The position numbers were made by a program, and so were the translations under genes. Shown piece by piece: positions 16,865 to 24,539 of a stretch of 64,000 nt of DNA (within the stretch, counting starts at the first letter, position 1; each line of letters begins with the position of its first letter). The stretch spans positions 6,165,687 to 6,229,686 of the forward strand of contig AP018269.1 of the NCBI GenBank assembly GCA_003994795.1. The letters are read 5' to 3'. Under the pieces are notes generated by a model. It was not told the origin of the DNA, searched no databases, and saw only the letters and a list, made by a program, of their open reading frames with translations. The stretch is from Cylindrospermum sp. NIES-4074 (lineage in GTDB: Bacteria; Cyanobacteriota; Cyanobacteriia; Cyanobacteriales; Nostocaceae).

Positions 16865-19234
16865 TTATTCTTCTTCTAGCAACTGTTCAATAAATCTTTG
16901 CACTAAAGGGACTTGTAAAGCGTCACCTTCTGGTGCGACGATATCTTTGCGGGATAGTTTTTTGATAACGCCTTTGTCTTGGGGGGTGGGAGTTGCACCA
17001 GAGATTAAACGCCTGAGAAAATTACGGTCATTCTCTTCCAGACTAGTCCATAATTCCCGAAAATACTGATCGCCTCTTTCTAGCACAGTGGGAATAACAT
17101 TTTCAACATCCTGCGCGGTGGCTTTTGCGCTATTTGCTGCGCGTCTGTTTCCTCTGATGTCGCGGTTTAACAACTCCACCAACTCATAACACACCAACTG
17201 CACCAGAAAAGGCTGACAGCGAGTTAGTTGAATAATCGCATCTACAGCACTTGACTCATAGATTTTCGGGAATTCCTCAACAGGCTGTAAAATCAATTCA
17301 CGGGCTTCTGACTCTTCCAAGTAAGTCATCCGCAAAGCACGAGTGTTAATTAAATAATCATTCCAATAAGCGGGAAGTTCAGATAATTGGTGAGAACCGC
17401 TGAAAAGCAAAGTCCATTTTTGTTGATGTTGCAGCAAGTTGCGGAGAAAATTGAGAGGTACACGGCTGTTTGTTGCTTCCACAACCTCACTCAAACGCTC
17501 AAATTCATCCAAACAAAGGAGAAATTGCTTACCAGGATTTCTGCGTTCTATTTCTCCTAGCCAAGTTTGCAAAGCCGGAAAGGGATCTTTTGCTAATTTA
17601 TCGGCATTTGGATAAGGTAAATCTAGACTTCGGGGTAAACGCCGTGCAGCTTCAATAATTTGTTTTGCGAGATTTTCTGCTAACCCCTGCAACGTTGTCG
17701 CTGATGCTGCACCTTGCAAATCTATCAGCAAAGGTATGATATTTGGGACTATCTTGTGGGGTAGATATTTCAGTGCTGAAGTTTTCCCTGTCCTTCTTCC
17801 ACCATAGAGTAACAACACAGGTGGCTGTTGGGAAAGTGTCAAATTTTCGATTTCCCGAAATATGTCAATGCGTCCTTTAAAGCGATATTTAGCCGTATCG
17901 GGATCTAGTGAATTACCAGCAATGTAAACCTGCGGGATTTCTTTTGATTGCTGTGCCTGTTGTGCTAAAGTGCGTTGTGCTGTTTCTAGAATTGTTAACC
18001 AACGTTCTGCTGTGCTGCCAAAAATTATAGCTACATCTGCATATCCCCCAAAAGGTAGACGGGTTTTCAGTTCTTGCAAAGCCTTGATGGGAATATTTAG
18101 TAATTCATATTTACGATAAGGTGTAGTGGCTTCATTTGCTGCCCTGACACTTTGGCTAATATCCAAAAATTGCGGTAAAACAGTCCCGTATTCTTTGGGT
18201 GCTGGTGAGGGTATCCAAGTTATTTGGTTGGTAATTTCTACAATATCGCTTAAGTGTTGACATCGGCTGAGAATATCTCTACCAATTTCTGAAATTGCCT
18301 GTGCTGCTACTTTTTGCTGATTGGTGGAAGAGATTAAATAATCAATAGTTTCACGGGCAGCAGTTGGGTTATCTCGATAGGATTCTACAATCATTTGACC
18401 CATGAAAGGCAGAGGTAAAATAATTATTTCATCAAAGCGGGGGGGTAGGTAGCGTAAATAATTTAGCTGTTTTCCAATGCGGGAAAAAAAGAATAAGGTG
18501 AGTATCCACAGCAATTCTGGCAACCAGAAGTAAACTCGTAATACACCAAGAATAAACGTCATACCAAACGCCATGCCAAACGCCACGCCTAACGCCGCGA
18601 TACTCGCCACGCCAAACGCCACGATACTCGCCACGCCAAACGCCATGCCTAACGCGATCACCACGCTACTCTCCACGCCTAACCCCACGCTTAAGGCCAC
18701 ACCAAACGCCACGCCAACAGCCACGCTACTCGCCACGCCTAACGCCACGGCAAACGCCACGGCAAACGCCACGCTACTCACCACACCACAGGCCATGCCA
18801 TATGCCATGCTACTCGCCGCCACACCTGATAAAAATGACGAGGTAAGAAAGGCAAAAAAAACAGTAACTAGTCTAGTTTTGTAGTTACCACGCGCAAATA
18901 TCAAACCAATCAACCAACCCAACAAAAACGGGCAACTGAGAACCCAGTCAAATGTTTCACTACTAGCTAGGGTATAAATTGGTGCTACTACCAAAACCAC
19001 CAATATTGGAACTATGGCAGTTAACCACCAAATCTGCCCAGCATAGCGACGCAAGCGGGGGTTAGTGTGAAACTCAGCCTGTTTTGTAAATGGGTTATCT
19101 CTTGGCTTTAATTCTGGATGGATATCGCGTAGCCAGCGTTCCAAGGTGTAAGGCTTGAAGTATGTCCAATAGAGGAGGCGGACACATTCAGCTATATAAG
19201 TCCACAGTTTAGCGGTTGGGTGTTCTTTGCTCAT
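16865..19234 (-). CDS. Membrane-anchored STAND-like P-loop NTPase with low-complexity membrane domain
   Basis: A 789-residue protein. The N-terminal region is cytosolic, followed by membrane helices from about residue 70 and then a long Ala/Val/Gly/Phe/Ser low-complexity hydrophobic stretch (residues about 135-225, motif GVAFGVA) and further helices to about 265. The C-terminal half has Walker A GGRRTGKTS (about 476-484) and Walker B FLLCLDEFERL, then a winged-helix-like tail; this is the pattern of STAND/AAA ATPases used in signalling or defence. A small STAND-like gene with a C-terminal membrane anchor lies upstream (19703-20758) on the same strand. Function unknown. The repeated region has no in-frame break even though the DNA repeats are degenerate. 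Confidence 0.7.
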   Translation of the reverse strand: MSKEHPTAKLWTYIAECVRLLYWTYFKPYTLERWLRDIHPELKPRDNPFTKQAEFHTNPRLRRYAGQIWWLTAIVPILVVLVVAPIYTLASSETFDWVLSCPFLLGWLIGLIFARGNYKTRLVTVFFAFLTSSFLSGVAASSMAYGMACGVVSSVAFAVAFAVALGVASSVAVGVAFGVALSVGLGVESSVVIALGMAFGVASIVAFGVASIAALGVAFGMAFGMTFILGVLRVYFWLPELLWILTLFFFSRIGKQLNYLRYLPPRFDEIIILPLPFMGQMIVESYRDNPTAARETIDYLISSTNQQKVAAQAISEIGRDILSRCQHLSDIVEITNQITWIPSPAPKEYGTVLPQFLDISQSVRAANEATTPYRKYELLNIPIKALQELKTRLPFGGYADVAIIFGSTAERWLTILETAQRTLAQQAQQSKEIPQVYIAGNSLDPDTAKYRFKGRIDIFREIENLTLSQQPPVLLLYGGRRTGKTSALKYLPHKIVPNIIPLLIDLQGAASATTLQGLAENLAKQIIEAARRLPRSLDLPYPNADKLAKDPFPALQTWLGEIERRNPGKQFLLCLDEFERLSEVVEATNSRVPLNFLRNLLQHQQKWTLLFSGSHQLSELPAYWNDYLINTRALRMTYLEESEARELILQPVEEFPKIYESSAVDAIIQLTRCQPFLVQLVCYELVELLNRDIRGNRRAANSAKATAQDVENVIPTVLERGDQYFRELWTSLEENDRNFLRRLISGATPTPQDKGVIKKLSRKDIVAPEGDALQVPLVQRFIEQLLEEE
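18560..18830. repeat. Degenerate 12-base tandem repeats inside the ATPase gene
   Basis: Plus-strand units such as acgccaaacgcc and gccacgctactc repeat for about 270 bases and encode, on the minus strand, the GVAF / VASS tetrapeptide repeats. The period keeps the reading frame. Repeat-number variation between strains would change the membrane domain length by four residues per unit. Confidence 0.75.
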
Positions 19235-19336
19235 CCTTGCACCTTTTTATGATTCTCTGTTAGCCTCCTAACCCGCCCAGAAATGAATTTCCGGGCTAAT
19301 AGCCAAAGTCTACTAAAGTAGACTAAAAATTTTTCT

Positions 19337-19606
19337 CAGGACTTACGCAAAATTATGAAGAAACGAACCGCAAAGAACGCAAAGGACACGAAGGAAGAAG
19401 GGAAGAAGGGAAGAACGGAAGAAAGAAGGGTTTGAGAGATTTGTTGCGTAAGGGAACTCCAACAAATAAATTATCCAATCTTGTGGGATGGGCGTCCCCA
19501 ATCTTGTGGGATGGGCGTCCCGCCCGTCCAATAAACTGGGCGGGCTAGAAGCCCACCCCACAAGAATTAGTTGGATATTTTTTTAGTTGGAACTCCCTAA
19601 GTCCTG
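19337..19606. mobile_element. MITE of the AGGACTTAC family, carrying a nested insertion
   Basis: Left end C-AGGACTTACGCAAAA; right end GCGTAA then, after the nested insert, GTCCT-G. The flanks carry the 5-base target duplication TTTCT (19332-19336 and 19607-19611). The internal part includes a GC-poor stretch like 'cgaaccgcaaagaacgcaaa'. The right terminus is split by the element at 19452-19597. No transposase gene is present in the window. Confidence 0.8.
19452..19597. mobile_element. Nested MITE with GGGAACTCCAAC ends
   Basis: 146 bases bounded by GGGAACTCCAAC and GTTGGAACTCCC, with imperfect terminal inverted repeats of about 28 bases. It is flanked by a TAA duplication (19449-19451 and 19598-19600) and interrupts the right end of the surrounding MITE. 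The centre carries two partial copies of the CTTGTGGGATGGGCG hairpin repeat. Confidence 0.75.
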
Positions 19607-19702
19607 TTTCTCAGTCGTCTTGAGACGAATGATTGTTATTAGCCTCAGAATTCATTCTGAGGCGGTCGTTGGGAACCAGTGCAAGATATTATTGCTATGT
19701 CT

Positions 19703-20758
19703 CTACTTGATACCCAGCTTGTCACGCACAAAATCCCAAACATCATTCCAGTGCAGCACACCGGCAAATACCAAAACTAACATCAGCAAAATTCCAATTC
19801 CCATCACCCAATTAGTGACTTCACCTACACTTGCACCAAGGAATTTGGTGAAACTACCCAAACGCACTGGTAAATCCCAAACTACCCAACGCAACCACCG
19901 CCACTGTTTTGCTTTAGGCTGAAAATCAGCAAGCTGGTTGTCAAACTGCTGTTTTGCCCATTTGACAGACTTACCTCGTTGTCGTGCTTCCACTAAATAG
20001 TAGCCAGCCAATTGCAATTTATAAGGATGACGTTTTCCCCAACGCTGGGCGCAATTCTGCTCATCTATGCTTAAAACTGGTACTGAGCCAGTTGACAAAC
20101 GCACCAGTTTAATAGCGTCGTCTGTGGTGAGTTCCTCTAGAGATAAAGAGTGTCCTATGTTGAAAAACCCAGAAACAAAACGATGCTCACTTCCGTAAAT
20201 CTTCAGGGTTTTGCGGGAAGCTATGACTAGCATTAAGGCGTTATCATCCATTAGCGATCGCAAATTGTCATAAAATCCGTTATCAAATTCCTGGGGATGT
20301 TTCAAAAGGCTTTCAAAATCATCCAAGCAAATAACGGGTAGTTTTCCCTGCTGTTTCCATTGTTTGATAGCATCTGAGAATCCTTGGCGATTTAGCGATT
20401 TAGCCTTTAAGGCATTATTTAGCCATTTTTGCCATCCAGAAACTAAATTCGGTAAACCTTGCGCTACAGCCTCATAGAAACCTATCTCTGTTTGACAATC
20501 CCCATCCCTTAGCGACAGGTAAATTACCGCAAAACGGCTAGAATCTTGTACTCGCTGTTCCCAAGTCTCCCAGAAATGATGCAACAACGAAGACTTACCA
20601 ATGTGCTGATCACCAATAATATTAATACTTGTGGGCTGTGCGCCGGTCATCCGAGATGCGATCGCTTGCAATTCATCCTCACGCCCAACAAATAGCCTAG
20701 AATCTTCAATCATCCCCGCAGCCACAAACGGGTTGGAGGGAAGGGAGCCATAAGTCAT
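19703..20758 (-). CDS. STAND-like NTPase with C-terminal membrane anchor
   Basis: A 351-residue protein. Residues about 22-30 have VGREDELQAI, the sequence that begins many STAND/AAA-16 type ATPase domains, followed by Walker A GDQHIGKSS (about 47-55) and Walker B VICLDDFE (about 142-149). A helical lid with SLSLEELTTDDAIKLVRL follows. One membrane helix lies near the C-terminus (MGIGILLMLVLVFAGVLHW). No sensor domain such as TPR, WD40 or TIR is attached. The larger membrane ATPase at 16865 is the next gene on the same strand, so the two may act together; this is inference from adjacency. Confidence 0.7.
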   Translation of the reverse strand: MTYGSLPSNPFVAAGMIEDSRLFVGREDELQAIASRMTGAQPTSINIIGDQHIGKSSLLHHFWETWEQRVQDSSRFAVIYLSLRDGDCQTEIGFYEAVAQGLPNLVSGWQKWLNNALKAKSLNRQGFSDAIKQWKQQGKLPVICLDDFESLLKHPQEFDNGFYDNLRSLMDDNALMLVIASRKTLKIYGSEHRFVSGFFNIGHSLSLEELTTDDAIKLVRLSTGSVPVLSIDEQNCAQRWGKRHPYKLQLAGYYLVEARQRGKSVKWAKQQFDNQLADFQPKAKQWRWLRWVVWDLPVRLGSFTKFLGASVGEVTNWVMGIGILLMLVLVFAGVLHWNDVWDFVRDKLGIK

Positions 20759-20823
20759 TATTTAGAAAATTTAATTACATTATTTTAAGTGTTAGCACTT
20801 ATGATAATAAACCGAAAAGGGAG

Positions 20824-20853
20824 TGTAGAGACGTTTCATGAAACGTCTCTACA
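20824..20853. repeat. 30-bp perfect palindrome (second copy)
   Basis: TGTAGAGACGTTTCA followed by its exact reverse complement. It shares 28 bp with the palindrome at 11888-11915. Confidence 0.85.
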
Positions 20854-20985
20854 GTTGGATGAGACAGTTATTATCTATGTATTTTTCTTCTTTGAGAGGA
20901 ATTTCACTGCGTGATCTAACCCCTTACCGCCTTTATTAGGCTACCGCTTGCACACAAGTCTTCTAGGGTTGCCTCACACAGTTTT

Positions 20986-21062
20986 GATCCCCCCAACCCC
21001 CCTTAAAAAGGGGGGCAAGAAACTCTTAAAGTCCCCCTTTTTAAGGGGGATTTAGGGGGATC
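20986..21062. repeat. Long inverted repeat, C-rich/G-rich hairpin
   Basis: Two nearly complementary arms of about 30 bases, GATCCCCCCAACCCCCCTTA and the reverse-complementary TAAGGGGGATTTAGGGGGAT, each containing an internal CCCCCTTAAAAAGGGGG palindrome. It lies in the gap between the STAND gene and the FetB-like gene. It belongs to a family common in Nostoc genomes. Confidence 0.8.
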
Positions 21063-21123
21063 TACAGGGATTTTGATTTTGCACAGAGATGTGTGTAAAC
21101 ATTAGCCTACAAGGAGAGAGGTT

Positions 21124-21897
21124 TTAGACTAACTGCATGGCGGAATTAAAAAACTGACGACACAAACCCCTCGTAACTAATATTGTGGTTAGCAAGTTAG
21201 CTACAACCACCATAAACATAATCAAGATTTCGTAGGATACGGCATCAAGTGGGTTTACACCTGCTAATATTTGTCCGCTGGTGATTCCTGGTAATGCCAC
21301 CATACCAATCAGCATCATTTGATTGAGGGTGGGAATCAAGGCGGCTCTAATGGCTTCTTTGCGGTATTGTTTAACTGCTTGCTGGGGAGTTGCGCCTAAA
21401 CTGAGGTGGGTTTCTATTTCTACCGAAGTCATGTTAATTGTACTGACAAGCCGATCGCCAGCGATCGCAGCTGCATTCATGGCATTACCCAACAAAATCC
21501 CCGCTAAAGGCAGCATATATTGCGGTTCATACCATCTGTTGGGTTGAATAATCAAAAAGTTGACGTATAGCACCGTCAAGGCGGTACTAGCTAAGATTGC
21601 GCCCCAAACCAAAGGCAAAACCTGGGGAATTTTTTGACTGATGCGATTTCGGGCGGCGATCGCAGCAATTGTCAGCATTACTGTTAAAATCGCCAGAACT
21701 GCCCAAATATTGCCAACAGCAAAAATGAAGTCGAAGACGTATCCCAATACGATTAGCTGGAGGATAGTTCTCCCAGTAGCGATCGCTAAGTTTAACTCTA
21801 GTCCTAACTTTTCCCAAGCAGATAAGCCAATTGCGATCGCCATTAATCCCACAGCCATAACCAAATCTACCAAATCCAGCTTGATTAAATCCTGCAT
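21124..21897 (-). CDS. FetB/UPF0014 family ABC-type permease
   Basis: A 257-residue membrane protein with about seven helices. It resembles the UPF0014/FetB permeases, in which FetAB exports iron or helps resist peroxide stress in E. coli, and the plant STAR2/ALS3 proteins. Hallmarks: LPLAGILLGNAMNAAAIAGD in the middle, LSLGATPQQAVKQYRKEAIR after it, then NQMMLIGMVALPGITSGQIL. No FetA ATPase gene is next to it, so it must use a remote ATPase or act alone. Monocistronic on the minus strand. Confidence 0.85.
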   Translation of the reverse strand: MQDLIKLDLVDLVMAVGLMAIAIGLSAWEKLGLELNLAIATGRTILQLIVLGYVFDFIFAVGNIWAVLAILTVMLTIAAIAARNRISQKIPQVLPLVWGAILASTALTVLYVNFLIIQPNRWYEPQYMLPLAGILLGNAMNAAAIAGDRLVSTINMTSVEIETHLSLGATPQQAVKQYRKEAIRAALIPTLNQMMLIGMVALPGITSGQILAGVNPLDAVSYEILIMFMVVVANLLTTILVTRGLCRQFFNSAMQLV

Positions 21898-21996
21898 GGG
21901 TTCCCTACCTCCTGGGATTTTATTTTAAACACAGCCTACACACCCGGAACTTTAATTCCCAGCGTTGGATCTTGGTGGATATATGACATAGAGCAA

Positions 21997-22090
21997 TAGG
22001 ACTTACGCAAAAACTCTCCCAGACTCTTATTCCTCTGTGTTCTCTGTGTCCTCTGCGGTTCCTTTTTTCATGATGAAAGCGTAAGTCCTG
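21997..22090. mobile_element. MITE of the AGGACTTAC family, 94 bp
   Basis: Ends T-AGGACTTACGCAAAAA and GCGTAAGTCCT-G; flanked by the apparent duplication AGCAA (21992-21996 and 22091-22095). The interior holds 'ctctgtgttctctgtgtcctctgcggttcc', a motif related to the interior of the 19337 element. It lies in the divergent gap between the FetB-like gene and the aminotransferase gene. Confidence 0.75.
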
Positions 22091-22303
22091 AGCAATTCAA
22101 AATTGTCTAAACATATCGTGCTAAATACCCATTATGCTTAATATCTGTAAATTAAATCAGCACTAACTTAGTGCAGGTTAGCAGCAATAGACAAAAAGCC
22201 TAGTGTGTAAGCTTTTTGAATTTTGAATTTTGCGGAAATCAGCACTTTCCCAGACGAATTTTGCAAAATGCTTTCTTTGTATCTCCTGATAAAATGAGAA
22301 CTT

Positions 22304-23452
22304 ATGATCCAAAGTGTAAATTCCATCCCAGCCTTTGATATTAAACAGCAATACGCCTCTATCGAAGCAGAAGTAAACACAGCAGTCCTAGAAGTTCTGG
22401 CTTCTGGGCGTTATATTGGCGGCCCAGTGGTTGCAGAATTTGAACAACAGTTTGCCGCTTATCATCATGTATCTGAATGTGTAGCTTGTAATTCTGGTAC
22501 TGATGCCCTTTACCTAGCACTACGCGCCCTGGAAATTGGCGCAGGTGATGAAGTTATCACCACACCTTTCAGCTTTTTTGCCACTACTGAGGTAATCAGC
22601 GCTGTGGGTGCAAAGCCGGTGTTTGTGGATATTGACGCTACCACCTTTAATTTAGATGTTGAGCAATTAGCAGCGGCGATTACATCCAAAACCAAGGCTA
22701 TTATCCCAGTTCACCTGTTTGGACTCCCGGTGGAAATGACAGGGTTAATGGCGATCGCACAATCTCACAGTTTAGCAGTGATTGAAGATTGCGCTCAGTC
22801 CACAGGTGCAAGTTGGGCTGGTGCAAAGGTAGGCAGCATTGGACACATTGGTTGCTTTAGTTTCTACCCCACTAAAAATCTTGGTGGTTGCGGTGATGGT
22901 GGCGCCATTACAACTAACGATCCGGCGATCGCCACAAAGTTGCGGATATTACGAGAACACGGCAGCAAAACGCGATACATTCACGAGGAAATTGGCGTCA
23001 ATAGCCGCCTGGACGCCATACAAGCAGTGATTTTGCAAATAAAACTGCGTCACCTCGATTTTTGGAACCAGCAACGCCAGCAAATCGCCAATTATTACTA
23101 TCAATTCCTCAGTCAGATTCCTGGTATTGTCCCACCCCAAGAATTACCCGGTGGTGTAGGAGTCTGGAATCAATACACCATCCGCATTTCCGGCGAAGGA
23201 CGAAATGGTGCCAGCGCCAAATATCGGGATTGGGTGCGTAGTCAATTGCAAGAAAAAGGCGTGAGTACCATGCTTTATTACCCCCGTCCTTTACATTTGC
23301 AGCCAGTTTATGAAAGTCTGGGCTATCAACCAGGACAGTTACCAATTTCAGAACAAGCCTGTCATGAGGTAATATCTTTGCCCATGTTCCCAGAACTGAC
23401 ACAGCAACAGCAAGACCAAGTGATTTATGCCCTAAAGGATTGTTTGTCCTAA
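22304..23452 (+). CDS. DegT/DnrJ/EryC1/StrS-type sugar aminotransferase
   Basis: A 382-residue PLP enzyme that typically transfers an amino group to a nucleotide-linked keto sugar, as in cell-surface polysaccharide synthesis. Evidence: NSGTDALYLALRALEIGAGD with the early substrate-binding loop, VIEDCAQSTGASWAGAKVG, and the PLP-lysine segment FSFYPTKNLGGCGDGGAITT. The C-terminal end has RPLHLQPVY. No polysaccharide cluster is visible next to it, so substrate is unknown. Starts ATG 22304. Confidence 0.9.
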   Translation: MIQSVNSIPAFDIKQQYASIEAEVNTAVLEVLASGRYIGGPVVAEFEQQFAAYHHVSECVACNSGTDALYLALRALEIGAGDEVITTPFSFFATTEVISAVGAKPVFVDIDATTFNLDVEQLAAAITSKTKAIIPVHLFGLPVEMTGLMAIAQSHSLAVIEDCAQSTGASWAGAKVGSIGHIGCFSFYPTKNLGGCGDGGAITTNDPAIATKLRILREHGSKTRYIHEEIGVNSRLDAIQAVILQIKLRHLDFWNQQRQQIANYYYQFLSQIPGIVPPQELPGGVGVWNQYTIRISGEGRNGASAKYRDWVRSQLQEKGVSTMLYYPRPLHLQPVYESLGYQPGQLPISEQACHEVISLPMFPELTQQQQDQVIYALKDCLS

Positions 23453-23454
23453 GT

Positions 23455-23590
23455 TGTAGAGGGTGTAGGGTGTAGGGTGTAGGGTGTAGGGGAAGAAGAG
23501 AAGAGGGGGGTAGGGTAAGAAGAGGAAAGGGAGAAGGGGGAAATATTTTTTCTCTTCCCCACACCCCACACCCCACACCCCACACCCCAC
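23455..23590. repeat. G-rich and C-rich tandem heptamers
   Basis: Repeats of GGGTGTA (23460-23489) followed, about 70 bases on, by their complementary ACACCCC units (23561-23588). The two arms can form a long hairpin between the converging aminotransferase and Ycf23 genes. Confidence 0.7.
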
Positions 23591-23594
23591 GAAT

Positions 23595-24344
23595 TTACGC
23601 GAATGTCCGAGAAGTGCTAGCAGATGCCAATGCTTCTACCAAACCACGGACAGCGGCAATCATGGCGATTTCGCTATTAAGTTGGTTGATAGCGGAACCA
23701 ACACCAACACCAGCTGCACCAGAAGCGATCGCTAATGGTGCAGTAACATTAGAAATGCCGGAAGCGCACAACACAGGCACAGACACGGCGCGGGCGATTT
23801 CATAAGCTGCTGCTAAGGTGGGGGCAGCTTTTTCAATTAAACCCAGAGTTCCGGGGTGAGTGGGTTGGCTGCTGGTACCGCCTTCGGTTTGAATAATGTC
23901 TGCTCCCGCTTTCACCAATTCCTCAGCTAGTTGTACCTGTTGGTCTAATTGCAGGATGTGGGGAACGGTGACAGATAAGGTGATATTTGGAAGCAGGGCG
24001 CGGGTTTGGTGAGTTAGTGCCAACACTTCCTCGGCTTCAAATCTGCGTCCTTGTGCATAGAAGCAATCAAAATTCCCAATTTCAATCAAATCTGCACCAG
24101 CTGCCACAGCTGCCACAAATTTTTCTGGTTCAACCGCTGATACACAAACTGGTAAATTAATCAAGCTTTTTATCAATTGGACTAAATCCGCATCAGCAGC
24201 GATATCAACAAAAGTTGCACCACCCACTTCAGCCGCTTTCACGATCGCCGCGACGCGAACGCCATCGAAGTTATTCAAACCGCTGATTACTTTCAAGACA
24301 CTGCGGTTACTAAATGCACGTTGGAGGCTAGGATGCATTGTCAT
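23595..24344 (-). CDS. ycf23: Ycf23 / DUF561 family protein
   Basis: A 249-residue protein with a TIM-barrel pattern, typical of Ycf23. Evidence: LKVISGLNNFDGVRVAAIVK near the start, FVDIAADADLVQLIKSLINL, then GADLIEIGNFDCFYAQGR and QTEGGTSSQPTHPGTLGLIE, which are the conserved stretches of this family. The barrel-end phosphate motif is around SGISNVTAPLAIASGAAGVG. The family is found in cyanobacteria and red algal plastids; the function is not established. Monocistronic on the minus strand. Confidence 0.85.
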   Translation of the reverse strand: MTMHPSLQRAFSNRSVLKVISGLNNFDGVRVAAIVKAAEVGGATFVDIAADADLVQLIKSLINLPVCVSAVEPEKFVAAVAAGADLIEIGNFDCFYAQGRRFEAEEVLALTHQTRALLPNITLSVTVPHILQLDQQVQLAEELVKAGADIIQTEGGTSSQPTHPGTLGLIEKAAPTLAAAYEIARAVSVPVLCASGISNVTAPLAIASGAAGVGVGSAINQLNSEIAMIAAVRGLVEALASASTSRTFA

Positions 24345-24461
24345 GGTTTGTTTTTTTTAGCTATCAAAGTAGGAATATTGTTACACTACCAGGTGCTAGA
24401 GGCTAGGGGCTAGGGAAAGAGAATTCAGGGATTGAAGATATTTCGCTGCAAATGTGCGATT

Positions 24462-24539
24462 GCGCTGATTTGTGTTTTTCTTCTAGATTATCAGTAAATC
24501 AAGCTAAAATATCAGGCAAATCTGTTACCTGCCAACAAG
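24462..24539 (+). promoter_or_regulatory. Shared 78-base upstream segment of the kinase/pilin genes
   Basis: Sequence from GCGCTGATTTGTG through TTCTAGATTATCAG and CAGGCAAATCTGTTACCTGC, ending at the ATG. Near-identical copies precede all three paralogues (24462-24539, 26137-26214, 27090-27167). The conservation through the whole segment means each duplicated unit carries its own promoter and leader, so each copy is probably transcribed alone. No -10/-35 pair was assigned. Confidence 0.6.

Noticed and set aside
18573-18884. Plus-strand frame with many PNATPNA units
   Set aside because: It is the antisense reading of the low-complexity repeat in the ATPase gene.
23109-23585. 158-codon minus-strand frame
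   Set aside because: It spans antisense of the aminotransferase and the C-rich heptamers, giving Pro-rich low-complexity sequence.
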